This document shows, in pieces, positions 46,916-56,217 of a stretch of DNA of 64,000 nucleotides. The notes beneath the pieces are model-generated. The model was given only the letters and a program-made list of their open reading frames with translations. It made no database searches and was not told where the DNA came from. A program made the position numbers and the translations under genes. Origin of the DNA: Teredinibacter purpureus (GTDB lineage: Bacteria; Pseudomonadota; Gammaproteobacteria; Pseudomonadales; Cellvibrionaceae); contig NZ_CP060092.1 of assembly GCF_014217335.1 (NCBI RefSeq), positions 3,985,501 through 4,049,500 of the forward strand. Reading direction: 5' to 3'. Numbering within the stretch: position 1 is the first letter of the stretch; each line of letters opens with the position of its first letter.

Positions 46916-47350
46916 TTACTTTTTTACCGATATTATTTTAAGAAGAATACCGCTATGATCAAAAAAATACCCGTAATCACCAAAATCTCCGCCATGGCCG
47001 TGCGTCACGGCCTTACGCACACCACCATTTCCTACAGTCGCTAAATCTTTGGCTTCTGCTTCACTATGCGTAGGCCCATATTCCTCCCAACTAAAAACCC
47101 CATCTCTGTAGAACATGCCTGCAGCAGCATTCCAGTGAAGGTGTCCATCCTCATGACCGTCCTCCAAGCAAGTACTTGTTGCTGAGGCTTCGTGTTTCCA
47201 CGTAAAAATATTGGCGTCATCACTAAAGGTAAACTGTATAATGGAACGTTCATTCGAATACACATTAAACATCGGCTCGATACTTTCACCACTTTCACCC
47301 TGTCTTTTCTCGAAAAACCCAACAACAACTTCGTGTATTAAACTCGACAT
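46916..47350 (-). CDS. Uncharacterised His/Gly-rich protein
   Basis: A 144-aa soluble protein without signal peptide that I do not recognise. It has clustered histidines (CLEDGHEDGHLHWN near residue 62-75 and VTHGHGGDFGDYGYFFDHSG near the C-terminus), which could bind metal, and a beta-rich N-terminal half (IIQFTFSDDANIFTWKHEA). The ATG at 47350 is the only good start. It lies 215 bases upstream of the two-helix membrane protein on the same strand; an operon is not certain. Confidence 0.6.
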   Translation of the reverse strand: MSSLIHEVVVGFFEKRQGESGESIEPMFNVYSNERSIIQFTFSDDANIFTWKHEASATSTCLEDGHEDGHLHWNAAAGMFYRDGVFSWEEYGPTHSEAEAKDLATVGNGGVRKAVTHGHGGDFGDYGYFFDHSGILLKIISVKK

Positions 47351-48190
47351 TACAATGCGTTCCTATTTTAGTTAATAACAAATAATTCCTCTTCCGTTAC
47401 ACATCTATAAAAATCCCTCATAACCAGAGCCCTGTTATTGTCAAAATAGTGAACGGTGTAAATCACGTATTGCCCTATAAACTTTCCCCAAAGGCCATGG
47501 CCAATACAGGCAACCCAGCCGAATAAAAAAAACACCTGAATCATTTAGAACGCAATAACGCTGACTATCTTTACAATACGGTATAAAAAAAAACTATTTT
47601 ATTTCCACCCAATCTATAGTCGCTCTGTAACCTTTAATTAAGCGCTCAAAAACTACACTACTGTAGTTTGACATGCAACTATGTAATGGCCTTACAACGA
47701 GCCCCAAACACTAACCGTTTAAAATGGCGTGAATAGGCGTACTTTTACATTAAAAGTAGTGCCTACAGCGCTATTCTATTGACCGGTCACGCTAAGGCAC
47801 TTTATGGCGTTTGGTGTTCACCCGCTAACCATCGCATAGGGAAATTTAACGCCCACCTACGCGCCAACCCAATAAATTATCATGATATTCAGCCGTAATT
47901 GATCACTGTTCCTCACAGCATATTAAAGGGAAGCATCAGTCGATATTAGAATGGGGGCAATACAATGTCGCATCCATAGTCGTTCGGTATCCGCTACATC
48001 AAGTATCGACATTATCTGGTAGGATCGAAATGTATAGGGGGCGCAATATTGACAAGTAGTAATATCGCTGTTTTTAGAACATTACGCGCAGGGGGTAACC
48101 GAGAAAACTGTATTACACCTGTTCAACATTTGACAATGACCAGAATATAACTGAGCATACAGGTTCGCCTACCATTTGGACGCATGTAAC
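47351..48190. other. 840-base gene-free stretch with two palindromes
   Basis: No frame is convincing as coding. Two perfect hairpins stand out: AAACTACA-CTAC-TGTAGTTT at 47650-47669 and TACTTTTA-CAT-TAAAAGTA at 47740-47758, the second flanked by a further GGC/GCC pair. A TTGACA at 48049-48054 lies 137 bases before the small secreted gene, without a good -10. No tRNA, IS end or known small RNA is recognised. An unannotated small RNA is possible. Confidence 0.5.
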
Positions 48191-48394
48191 ATGAAGAAAA
48201 TAATTATTATTGCATCATTAGCGCTATTGGCTGCAACGACAACTGTATGGGCTGCACAAGCAAAATATAAAGTGTTTTGCCCAGAGCATGACAAAGTTAT
48301 CAAATATACGAGCGACTGGGATGAAGCGAAAAGCTATTCCAAGAACCACAATTCAGGTGCTCGACATAATTCGTACCCAACCAATAATAATTAG
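48191..48394 (+). CDS. Small secreted protein
   Basis: A 67-aa exported protein: signal peptide with a long hydrophobic core (MKKIIIIASLALLAATTTVW) and an AWA-type or AA|QAKY cleavage site near residue 22-23, leaving about 45 mature residues. These contain one Cys (YKVFCPEHD) and an Asn/His-rich tail (KNHNSGARHNSYPTNNN). I do not recognise the family with confidence. Start ATG 48191; five more in-frame residues upstream precede the normal signal peptide and are unlikely. A terminator follows the gene. Confidence 0.65.
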   Translation: MKKIIIIASLALLAATTTVWAAQAKYKVFCPEHDKVIKYTSDWDEAKSYSKNHNSGARHNSYPTNNN

Positions 48395-48403
48395 CCTATA
48401 AAC

Positions 48404-48429
48404 GGGGAGAACGTTCTATTCTCCCTTTT
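48404..48429 (+). terminator. Rho-independent terminator of the small secreted gene
   Basis: GGGAGAA (48405-48411) pairs with TTCTCCC (48419-48425) around a seven-base loop and is followed by four T's, ten bases after the stop codon. Confidence 0.75.
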
Positions 48430-48459
48430 CTACTATCTACAACCTCACCATTTTACCCG

Positions 48460-48511
48460 CTCGGCACTATTACTCGGCACTATTACTCGGCACTATTGCT
48501 CGACACTATTC
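48460..48511. repeat. 13-base tandem repeat, four copies
   Basis: Unit CTCGGCACTATTA: two perfect copies, a third differing at its last base and a fourth at two. It ends ten bases before the amidohydrolase stop codon, between two convergent genes, so it does not disturb coding. Confidence 0.9.
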
Positions 48512-48521
48512 CTACAACGAA

Positions 48522-50015
48522 CTAATTACTCGCGGCCAAGGCCTCACGAGCAACAGCTTTGCCATTAATTAGAACGCGCTCAATACTATTGTATGCCTCT
48601 ACCGTTTTTAATGGGTCTTTAGTTAAGAGGAGTAAATTCGCCTTTTTACCCACTTCAATACTGCCGACACTATTGTCTAGATGAAAGGCCTTTGCGTTAT
48701 TAATGGTGGCTGCCTCCAATATTTTTTTCAATGATACGCCGGCCTTATACCACGCCTGCATATCGGTATACCCACTTAAACCAGGTGCATTAGCATAAGA
48801 CTGACCGATAATAGTGTCCGTTGCAAAAAGTAGATTTGCGTCATAGTCGGCCAAGGCTTTTAATACCTGTATATTGTGGCGATAGTATTTATTGAATAAT
48901 TGGTACATACCCTCATCATCCAGCGCATGTAAATGCCGAGGAAAATATTGGCGTATACGCTTATGAAACCATTGCCCGTCTTCAGATTGGTACCAATCCA
49001 ATAGCGGCTTCGGTAATACTCGCTCCAATAGCGGATTATTTAAATACGCAGGGTCAAACATACTGCGTTGCGAATCTAGAACATGTAAGGTCGGCTGATA
49101 GCCAATACCACGATCAGCAATGGCTTTTAACGTAACATGGATAGCCGGCGGCACTTCGCTAGCATGTCGATATTCACCCCAATGAAACATGCCATGCGCG
49201 ATAATATCAACATCTGTTAACAGCGCAAAACGCTGAGACTCCCAGGAATTAGCGTGCAATAGTGTTGGCATATTGAGTTTACGCGCCTCACTAACCACGT
49301 CACGAATAATCTGCGGAGTTGGAATATCATAATCAGCGAATTCACTGCCACCATATCCGTTTTCGTAATACGTTTTAACGCAAATTCCACCACTTTCTTT
49401 AATATACTTAACGGTTGCTTTTGGCGTATGTTTTTTCAGATCAAAATCACCGTTTAGCGTTTGTTGCTGATAATGATCGTATAGAAAATTGGCATTGTCA
49501 TATAGGCGGGTTTTTGGGTCTTCCTCAAACATACCGTGGCCATTGGCAATGTCAAGGTGCTTGCTACACGTGTATACGTCTGGATGTAACGGCTGCTGGG
49601 TGAACTCACTTAGCACCTTTGGCGAAAAAACATTTAGATCAATTAAGCTTGTATAGCCGAAGTATAGATAGCTACGTGGTTGCTGCTGCAGGTAGGACGC
49701 GACTAAATCCGGGTGTTGTTTTTTATGGCGACCCGTCATACTCGGCACTTTGGCGAGATGCACATGAGAGTCGATAAGCCCGGGAATAAGGTAACGCCCG
49801 CGTCCATCAAGACGGACAACAGGCGCTCTTATATCGATTTTTTTCGATGAAACCTCGGCAATCATTCCGTCTTTAATTAAAACATAGGCCTTGAACAAGG
49901 GAGTTTCGCGCTCTGGAGAAATCACCGTTACGTCTTCTATCAATAACGTTTCAGAAATGGCCGGTTGAGCGGATAAAAACAAAAGCAAAAATGCCGATAT
50001 TTTAATAACATTCAT
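48522..50015 (-). CDS. Exported amidohydrolase-superfamily enzyme
   Basis: A 497-aa metal-dependent hydrolase. A signal peptide (1-21, LLLFLSAQPAIS) suggests a periplasmic location. The barrel begins GLIDSHVHLAKV (HxH metal ligands) and continues with LLHANSWES and DVDIIAHGM as further His ligands and LLFATDT as the Asp. The C-terminal part folds back into the composite beta-sandwich (VGSIEVGKKANLLLLTKDPL). Related enzymes are annotated as imidazolonepropionase-like or prolidase-like; the substrate is unknown. Convergent with the small secreted gene. Confidence 0.87.
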   Translation of the reverse strand: MNVIKISAFLLLFLSAQPAISETLLIEDVTVISPERETPLFKAYVLIKDGMIAEVSSKKIDIRAPVVRLDGRGRYLIPGLIDSHVHLAKVPSMTGRHKKQHPDLVASYLQQQPRSYLYFGYTSLIDLNVFSPKVLSEFTQQPLHPDVYTCSKHLDIANGHGMFEEDPKTRLYDNANFLYDHYQQQTLNGDFDLKKHTPKATVKYIKESGGICVKTYYENGYGGSEFADYDIPTPQIIRDVVSEARKLNMPTLLHANSWESQRFALLTDVDIIAHGMFHWGEYRHASEVPPAIHVTLKAIADRGIGYQPTLHVLDSQRSMFDPAYLNNPLLERVLPKPLLDWYQSEDGQWFHKRIRQYFPRHLHALDDEGMYQLFNKYYRHNIQVLKALADYDANLLFATDTIIGQSYANAPGLSGYTDMQAWYKAGVSLKKILEAATINNAKAFHLDNSVGSIEVGKKANLLLLTKDPLKTVEAYNSIERVLINGKAVAREALAASN

Positions 50016-50103
50016 CTAAAACCCCTCATAGAGTGATTGGCACGATAAGAATAAATAAAACAGTGGGTAATTAAAACCTTATACCTACGTAATACACTCA
50101 TTT

Positions 50104-50817
50104 CTATTGCGCATGATTATAAATTACTGGCATTTTACCCTTCCATTGCAGCCATATGTCTTCATCGAGTATGAGCTCAACCATAACGTTAGCGACATTA
50201 ATTCTACTGGTTGCACCCGAATCAAAAATTGCATTTCGAATAGGCGATACGTGCAAATCATACGCTGTTACTTTTTCATCATCGATTAAAGCATCTGGGC
50301 GAATCGCCACCCATTCTATGGCACTATTTTCTTGTCCAATGTTAGTGCGTAGAAAATCAGCTGCTTTTTCATTATCTACATGCGGAGGCAACAAAACTCT
50401 TAATAGTGAAATAACCATGCGTTGAGTTAACGGCGGTTTTTCAGGAATATCTCGATTACTATTTCCAGTGGTGTTCATTAGGAGTACTTTAACCTTATCG
50501 CTCGCGCCTTGTGATTTAATCGCATCACATACACACCGCAGCGTATCGGTGACCAAAAGACGAGGTTTACCAAACATACCTTTGAACGTAAGATTATGGC
50601 CAAGACAAAACACAACAGCATTACAATCACTTGTGTACACGGCCATTTCAGCACTCGTTAAATCGTGTACGGAGGCTTGAACTACATCTAAATTAGGTTG
50701 ATCGGGTAATGCCGATAACGATCGCACTATTGCGCGCACCTCAACTCCTCTACGAAGCAACTGATCCACAACAAGTTGCCCTGTAACCCCACTTGCACCG
50801 ATAACTAAAACATTCAT
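50104..50817 (-). CDS. NAD(P)-binding SDR-like oxidoreductase
   Basis: A 237-aa atypical short-chain dehydrogenase of the NAD(P)H-binding (NmrA/YwnB-like) kind. It begins MNVLVIGASGVTGQLVVDQLLRRGVEV (first 20 residues diagnostic), with a Gly-rich GASGVTG motif, then CNAVVFCLGHN and LLMNTTGNSN. No YxxxK catalytic pair is evident, so it may bind a quinone, flavin or act as a sensor. It is followed on the same strand by the amidohydrolase and preceded by a DHFR-like gene 49 bases away. Confidence 0.85.
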   Translation of the reverse strand: MNVLVIGASGVTGQLVVDQLLRRGVEVRAIVRSLSALPDQPNLDVVQASVHDLTSAEMAVYTSDCNAVVFCLGHNLTFKGMFGKPRLLVTDTLRCVCDAIKSQGASDKVKVLLMNTTGNSNRDIPEKPPLTQRMVISLLRVLLPPHVDNEKAADFLRTNIGQENSAIEWVAIRPDALIDDEKVTAYDLHVSPIRNAIFDSGATSRINVANVMVELILDEDIWLQWKGKMPVIYNHAQ

Positions 50818-50866
50818 GGCCTTTCACCTTAAATTAGTGACAACATTATTAGCGTGGTAAACGATA

Positions 50867-51430
50867 TTACTGCGGGTAAGCGATACTATATTCCACCTGA
50901 CTAAAATCATTTGGGAACGTAATAGCATGACAATGTGAAAGTTTTACCGGTGTCTCTATTTTTCCGAAAAGCGGAATCCCTTCACCTAATAGAATAGGCG
51001 CTTTTGTAATAATTATTTTATCAATGAGGTGTAAGTTAATGAACGACGTAATCGTTGTGCCACCATCAATGTAAGCTCGCTTGCAACCATTACCTTCTAA
51101 CATTACGAGCAAGTCGTGAATACTTCCTGAATACATCTCAACTTTTCCGCGCAGGTTTTCGGGCGGTTCTTCCACTGTGTTACTCAATACAACAATGGGA
51201 ATATCGCCATAGGGCCATTGCTCAGGAGTTAAATTCATACTGGCGATTGTTTCCATGCATTTACGGCCCATAATCATACAATCTACAGAATCCATGAAGG
51301 CGCTAAAGCCCATATCATTACCTCCCATATCAGCCTCCACATTGCCCGCGGTGTGAAGCCAATCAACACCACCTTCGGGCGTCGCAATATACCCATCTGC
51401 ACTGGTTGCTATATAGACTGAACATTTCAT
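50867..51430 (-). CDS. Dihydrofolate reductase-family protein (RibD C-terminal type)
   Basis: A 187-aa protein of the DHFR/RibD reductase fold. MKCSVYIATSADGYIATPEGGVDWL is the family start (S-x-DG-x-IA), followed by CMIMGRKCMETIA, VVLSNTVEEPPENL and RAYIDGGTTITSFI. It should bind NADPH but is not a true folate reductase; many such genes are of unknown role. It seems paired with the SDR-like gene downstream. Confidence 0.87.
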   Translation of the reverse strand: MKCSVYIATSADGYIATPEGGVDWLHTAGNVEADMGGNDMGFSAFMDSVDCMIMGRKCMETIASMNLTPEQWPYGDIPIVVLSNTVEEPPENLRGKVEMYSGSIHDLLVMLEGNGCKRAYIDGGTTITSFINLHLIDKIIITKAPILLGEGIPLFGKIETPVKLSHCHAITFPNDFSQVEYSIAYPQ

Positions 51431-51570
51431 TTGAGCTACCGTTCTCCTTACTTGAAACGACTTATTTCACGGTCTTTAGAGAAAGTTTAGAATCAAAATA
51501 TTCCAAAAAAACCTTCTTATTTCAGGCGGTGAAAGCAGCTGACAATAAATTCTTACGCATGACGTATGGG

Positions 51571-52113
51571 TCAGTAGGTGTAGGTATAAAATTCCGTAGT
51601 ATCTGACGATTCAGTGTAAATAAAACCGTTTTTGGTGAGCACCTTAACTGAGGCAATATTGTCGGGGGAAACACCACCCGTTATGGCGGTTATCGTATTA
51701 TTTATTTGGAGTGTTTCAACGACTGACGCTATTAGCTCACTGACAAGCCCTTGTCCCCAATACTTTTCAGATAGTATATAGCCCACCCTAACCTCGCGGG
51801 GCTTTGCCGAGCCATTGATACCCTGAAGAAAAAGAAACCCTATAAATGTATTACCACAGGTTTCTTTTAGGGATAACGCGTATACGCCACCCTCTTTTAG
51901 TCTTTCGGCTATCCAGCCTCTCGCTTGGTGAGGCGTAGCGATGCCTCGCCAATGTGGAGGCAAATATTGCGTAGTTCTATCGGTTAAAAGTTCAATAATA
52001 TGGCCATCCAATAAGAAATGGGTCGACTGAACAGTAGAAATTAATAATCTTTTTGATTCAAATTGTGCTAACACTTGAAGCCCTCCACAATCTCGATTCA
52101 AAGTAAAAGACAT
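51571..52113 (-). CDS. GNAT-family N-acetyltransferase
   Basis: A 180-aa RimJ/RimL-like acetyltransferase using acetyl-CoA. FESKRLLISTVQ is the usual start of this subgroup, VRVGYILSEKYWGQGLVSELI carries the acetyl-CoA loop (xWGQGxxxE in place of R/Q-xx-G-x-G/A), and NIASVKVLTKNGFIY the C-terminal motif. The substrate (antibiotic, ribosomal protein or other) is unknown. ATG 52113 is chosen; an in-frame GTG at 52125 would add four residues. Confidence 0.82.
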   Translation of the reverse strand: MSFTLNRDCGGLQVLAQFESKRLLISTVQSTHFLLDGHIIELLTDRTTQYLPPHWRGIATPHQARGWIAERLKEGGVYALSLKETCGNTFIGFLFLQGINGSAKPREVRVGYILSEKYWGQGLVSELIASVVETLQINNTITAITGGVSPDNIASVKVLTKNGFIYTESSDTTEFYTYTY

Positions 52114-52482
52114 GCACGTTTTCACTACCGCTGACGTCTAGAAAGCCATTAGCGTGAAATTGTTAAGCGTTTTTTACGTGCTGCTATGTATTATTATTTA
52201 TTGTTATATAATTTTTTGGCTAATATTACGTGCTTTTTTAAAAAAGAATAACTCCTTTTTTTACAGAGAAATATTGAGCATTCTCACGGTTCACATTTTT
52301 TCGAACACCAATGTTTGCCGTCTAGGCTATCCACTGTAGGTTCGTAACCTAACGGGGCCACACCTTTCTCGTCTAGCCCTCTAAATCGTCTACTCGTCGA
52401 CACGAATACCTATAGAAGCGCTTTACAGACTAAGGCGTTATTCCAACAACAGAGTAATCTACACTTAAAGGTGTGGATTGAA
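52114..52482. other. AT-rich gene-free spacer
   Basis: Very AT-rich. A 61-codon plus-strand frame at 52154 codes a hydrophobic peptide but has no ribosome-binding site or family match, so I do not call it. A region near 52320-52450 has no features I can name. Confidence 0.45.
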
Positions 52483-52875
52483 TTAAAACTCAGAGTTTGA
52501 AAATTCATCCTGAAGGTCACTTTTTACTTCTGACGGTTCCATAATCCACACTTCGGTTCCGGCATTAGGGAAAACACTAATTTTCAAACCATCGCGTTCC
52601 AAACCTGGAACCCACCTTGAGAAAAATTCTGGTACCGAAACACTTTTTGGTGAAAGCTTTTCGGTAGAGCTATTACTGTAAAACTCTGTAAACTCAGCAT
52701 GAGGCCAAACGGGCAGGTATTCAAAACCGTGATCTTCCGAGTGAATTTTTAAAAATTCCTTTTTTTCGTTTACCAAAACCCAAATATCTCGTTCTTCGGC
52801 AACCATACTTAAAAATATTTCGTACCTAGATTCACAATCCATTTTTTCTATTTCTTTAAAGCTTAAATCTTTCAC
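52483..52875 (-). CDS. DUF2750-family protein
   Basis: A 130-aa cytoplasmic protein. The pattern RYEIFLSMVAEERDIWVLVNE, then EYLPVWPHAEFTEFY and FFSRWVPGLERDGLKISVFPN, fits my memory of DUF2750 domains (short proteins with a W-P-H-x-E and a W-x-P-G-L-E motif); their function is not known. The start is GTG at 52875, preceded by AGTGAG. It is isolated between two stretches without genes. Confidence 0.75.
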   Translation of the reverse strand: MKDLSFKEIEKMDCESRYEIFLSMVAEERDIWVLVNEKKEFLKIHSEDHGFEYLPVWPHAEFTEFYSNSSTEKLSPKSVSVPEFFSRWVPGLERDGLKISVFPNAGTEVWIMEPSEVKSDLQDEFSNSEF

Positions 52876-53449
52876 AATTCGTACTCACTTATTTATGTCA
52901 TGGAGGCCATAACAACCGGGTTTATTCACCGTGTTGCTCCCAGTATTGGCAACTAGGGTATTGCATCTTGCGTAACCCGTTTCATGTAGAACCTGGTCGA
53001 TAGTGCAGTATCGGATAAATCACCTCACACCACTGGCTTAATTGCGGGTATACGGCCTGTATCATGACTCTACACGGGGATGAAAAGCGCTCGATGTCAA
53101 GAATCTAGGCAGTTTTGATGACGTTAGTCTAACGTGAGTATATCCCTTATTTTTTCTAGACTAAAGCCTACCACACTATAGATAATGCGCACCCGAGAGA
53201 GTGCTGTAACCAAGATGCTACTCACTAACGGTAGTTTCATTGTGCTACAGGGTATTTGTAACCCAATCTCCCTTCGTACGGTCTTATGATGCAAGCAAAG
53301 CTATTTCGTGAGGTTACAAAGGGCCGCCAAAGCGATAGGCTTTCACTAGCCAAAATCGCCTTTTAGGCGGTGATCAGCATCTGTAAAATATGATGCCCGC
53401 TCTCTAGAATCAGGCCGATCTTTCAGCCCTATGCTTTACACCTGACTCA
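52876..53449. other. Gene-free stretch before the decayed genes
   Basis: No frame is convincing on either strand. It contains a short hairpin CGCC-TTTTA-GGCG near 53360. The composition and lack of frames suggest degraded DNA, but no homologue can be named. Confidence 0.4.
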
Positions 53450-54146
53450 ATCACTTAGTACGTGTTACAACGGCAATTAGAATATTGCTGGGTTTATTGT
53501 TGGCTTTTGTGGTGGTTCACTTCAGCCGCTCTGAACCCACAGTACGGACTGATCTAGCGGCTATTGTAGTTATTGTGGCCTTAAGTGCCTTATCCAACTC
53601 GAGCTTGGCATTTTGATGGGGGCTCAAGACCCCATCGCTGCCCAGTGTCCCAGAACTCTTTCAGTTACTCGTAGGCCCGCTCTTTTTCATTTATTTAAAC
53701 CGTCTTAATAGGAAACCGGTTACCGCTCAATTGACACTGGTACATTTTTCCGCGTTTGGGCTTTTTACGGTGGTTTTCATCGCTTTTATTATCTCTGGGC
53801 ATGAAAGCTGGGTTAAGAGCCTCCACCTTAAGCACTTGGTTCAAGGCATGACATTAGCCGCCAACCTGCAACTCTGGTTTTATTGCTTGCGCTGCCATCG
53901 CCAACTTAACGAATACGCTACGCGCCTAAAGCGATCGTGCTCGCCATAGATCGCTATAGTAAGACATGGGTGGAGTAAAGCTTATTTGCGCTGTTGCTGT
54001 GCAATACGGGTATCACTTTGCTCTATAGCCTAAATCATAGTCACTTTCATTTGCCTGTACACAAAACCGTTACTTTTATTCTCGCGTTAATTATCGTTTT
54101 AATCGTGTACCGTACGTTGCGCAACCCTGTGGTTTCTTTCGGGTAG
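53450..54146 (+). pseudogene. Remnant of a membrane AraC-family regulator
   Basis: Translation in a chain of frames gives a typical seven-helix membrane sensor half of an AraC-family regulator: RILLGLLLAFVVVHFS, stop, WGLKTPSLPSVPELFQLLVGPLFF (read in two pieces), a hydrophobic run through FTVVFIAFIISG, LQLWFYCLRCHRQLNEYA. A frameshift near 53925 leads to AIDRYSKTWVE, a stop, then LFALLLCNTGITLLYSLNH and VYRTLRNPVVSFG and a stop. The C-terminal helix-turn-helix domain expected after the RxLRxP motif is absent. Two in-frame stops, one frameshift and the missing HTH mark it as a pseudogene. Confidence 0.7.
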
Positions 54147-54198
54147 CAAAGCGCCGGCATCCAACCCCCACGGGCTAGCGCGATATTTACTTAACTAT

Positions 54199-54216
54199 TT
54201 TTTTTGGGGGGGGGGT
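54199..54216 (+). repeat. T8-G10 homopolymer run
   Basis: Eight T's followed directly by ten G's, just before the permease remnant. Such a G run can slip in replication. Here the gene is already broken by stops, so switching would have no coding effect. Confidence 0.85.
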
Positions 54217-54698
54217 AAAACCTTATGGAAAAAAACGTGGCGTAATCTCTGGGAGAACAGAGGCCCCTCTGCACGGGTAATACTGTCGATTCCACTCGGC
54301 ACACTAACGCTGGGAGTGACTCTCAAACCTTATTCGATTCTTGCGCGGGAGCTACAGGAAAATTTTCTGAAGGCTAATTCAACGGCCATTCTATTTCAGC
54401 TGCAATAAATTGATACGAAACTGGTGGAATTACTGGCCGAACACCCGCCTATCGATAAAGTAGACACTCGTAGAGTTATTCTGGGCGAAATTAAAACAAC
54501 AAACGGTCAATGGAAACCTCTACCGTTATTTGTGTTGCCCGATTACCATAATATCCAACTCGACCGCGTAACATCGCAGCCTGGAAACTGGCCGCCGGCA
54601 ATAAATCAAATCCTAATTGAGCGACAATCCGTTAGCGTACTTGGTGGCACATATGATGCTCGCCCGACAACTCCCACAAATTGGCGTAATGATAGCCT

Positions 54699-54728
54699 TA
54701 GCGACCAGTAGCGGCCAGTAGCGGCCAG
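54699..54728 (+). repeat. 10-base tandem repeat, three copies
   Basis: Unit TAGCGGCCAG: copies at 54699 (one base different), 54709 and 54719. It lies at one of the breaks in the permease remnant and adds stop codons. Confidence 0.9.
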
Positions 54729-55298
54729 ATAAAAGCCATTTATGACCGGGGAATAATCCTTTTAGGGCTGCTAGCCCCATTATAGAGTTTGCCTATCGCG
54801 TTTTACGGTAGCTGTATTTACGTTGACCGGTTAGCGACATTAATGAACCTCAATATTCAGCGTTATGGCATATCGGGATGGGTATTTTTAGTTCAAATCG
54901 CTCTTGACGTAGGCATTCCACTGCTTGCTACAAGTTTACCGATCAAACACGTAAGCCGCATGAGTATTCGCGACACTCTCATTGAATTTGGTCACCACCA
55001 ATTTTCCAGAATTAAAACTGGGCATGCCAGTAAGTGTTAATACCGGCGATCACACTAAACACTACACGCTCGTTGGCATCGCCAGAGTAATGGGACAAGC
55101 AACACTTTTCACCGCCGATAATGCTCTTATTGTTCAAGCTGAAACGTCAAATAAAATAATTAGCAATGGAGTATTTATAACCCGTAAACATGCGACACCT
55201 TTAGCGCTCTATACCTTAAAGAATGATGTGCGATCACTGGCTAAACGTCAGGGAATGTCAATACGCCCGATTACCACCGCAGATGAAAGTGCCGGCAG

Positions 55299-55343
55299 AG
55301 TGATAACGCCGGCATAGTGATAACGCCGGCATAGTGATAACGC
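55299..55343 (+). repeat. 17-base tandem repeat, 2.6 copies
   Basis: Unit AGTGATAACGCCGGCAT twice perfectly and then eleven bases of a third. Also at a break in the permease remnant; the TAG and TGA it carries stop two frames. Confidence 0.9.
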
Positions 55344-55669
55344 ATTTCACAATAATTGCCTCACTCATGACTCTACTCACCCTGGTTATTACCTTTATTG
55401 CAGCCAATGGTATAGCGCTAACAATGACCACCACTATCATCGAGCGCACGCGGGAGATAGGCATTTTAAAATGCCATTGGAGCATCCACTATTCAATTGA
55501 GAAAAATATTTCCAATAGAAGGACAAGCAATCGCAGTGAAATTGCCGGTTAGGGAGGCGCTAATCTATGAACAAACACCAAATTCATTCAAATCACCATT
55601 GATATTAGCTATCTCCATGTGTTGCTCACCGTTGTAAACAGCAACACGACATCGTTTATTCAATAGGGT

Positions 55670-56062
55670 TTATAAGCTTGTACGGCCCGATTTATTGGCG
55701 CCCCAACTTGGAGATTGACCACCCTGCCAGCCACGGTCTTTACACAACTCAAGAACGTGCTCAACTCGATAGCGTGTGTTGCCGTCAAATAGCAACTGCG
55801 CAATGGTTAAACGGATCTCATCCAGCGCAACCTGATTAAGCCATACGCGCTTTACGGTATTGATTGATTCCTCATGCCGATAGAGCGCAATTGCGTAGGG
55901 CATATAATCGGCATTCAGTTTTAATACTTTTATTGCTGCCTGAATCTGCATAACGGTGTACTGCCCGCTGCCACCATAATTCTTTAGCAAATAAGGCCCA
56001 AGCTCACGAACATAAGCCTGTATAGTTTTTCTTAATTTATATTGCCTGAATAAACCGAACAT
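55670..56062 (-). CDS. Uncharacterised protein resembling DUF6559
   Basis: A 130-aa helical protein beginning MFGLFRQYKLRKTIQAYVRELGPYLLK, followed by YGGSGQYTVMQIQAAIKVLKL, a YAIALYRHEES segment and an AQLLFDGNTRYRV block. The layout matches my memory of DUF6559-type proteins, whose role is unknown. It contains no membrane segment or catalytic motif that I can see. It faces the pseudogene block convergently. Confidence 0.6.
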   Translation of the reverse strand: MFGLFRQYKLRKTIQAYVRELGPYLLKNYGGSGQYTVMQIQAAIKVLKLNADYMPYAIALYRHEESINTVKRVWLNQVALDEIRLTIAQLLFDGNTRYRVEHVLELCKDRGWQGGQSPSWGANKSGRTSL

Positions 56063-56217
56063 AAGTATCCAACCGTTAGTTAAATGGGAACTACAAGTCT
56101 TTTCTCCCGAGACTATAGCCTAACCATTTACCCCTATTTTTATCGAAGCTATTCGTAGCGCGGGCCATTGTGTATAAAGAATTATGCGTGCTATTTTCGC
56201 ATGCACTGAACAATCAC

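Larger units (their letters stand above)
54218..55552 (+). pseudogene. Decayed FtsX/MacB-type ABC transporter permease
   Basis: Pieces of one permease in shifting frames: LWKKTWRNLWENRGPSARVILSIPLG and FLKANSTAILFQLQ with a stop, then a longer open piece (DTKLVELLAEHPPIDKV to SVSVLGGTYDAR), a stop-filled junction, LATLMNLNIQRYGISGW, GMPVSVNTGDHTKHYTLVG, and at the end ITHFTIIASLMTLLTLVITFIAANGIALTMT with IIERTREIGILK. The last is the FtsX C-terminal motif. At least four frame changes or stops interrupt it. It was probably once part of an ABC efflux or lipoprotein-release system. No ATPase partner is in the window. Confidence 0.8.

Noticed and set aside
52154..52339. 61-codon hydrophobic plus-strand frame
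   Set aside because: No ribosome-binding site, lies in AT-rich DNA where such frames arise by chance.
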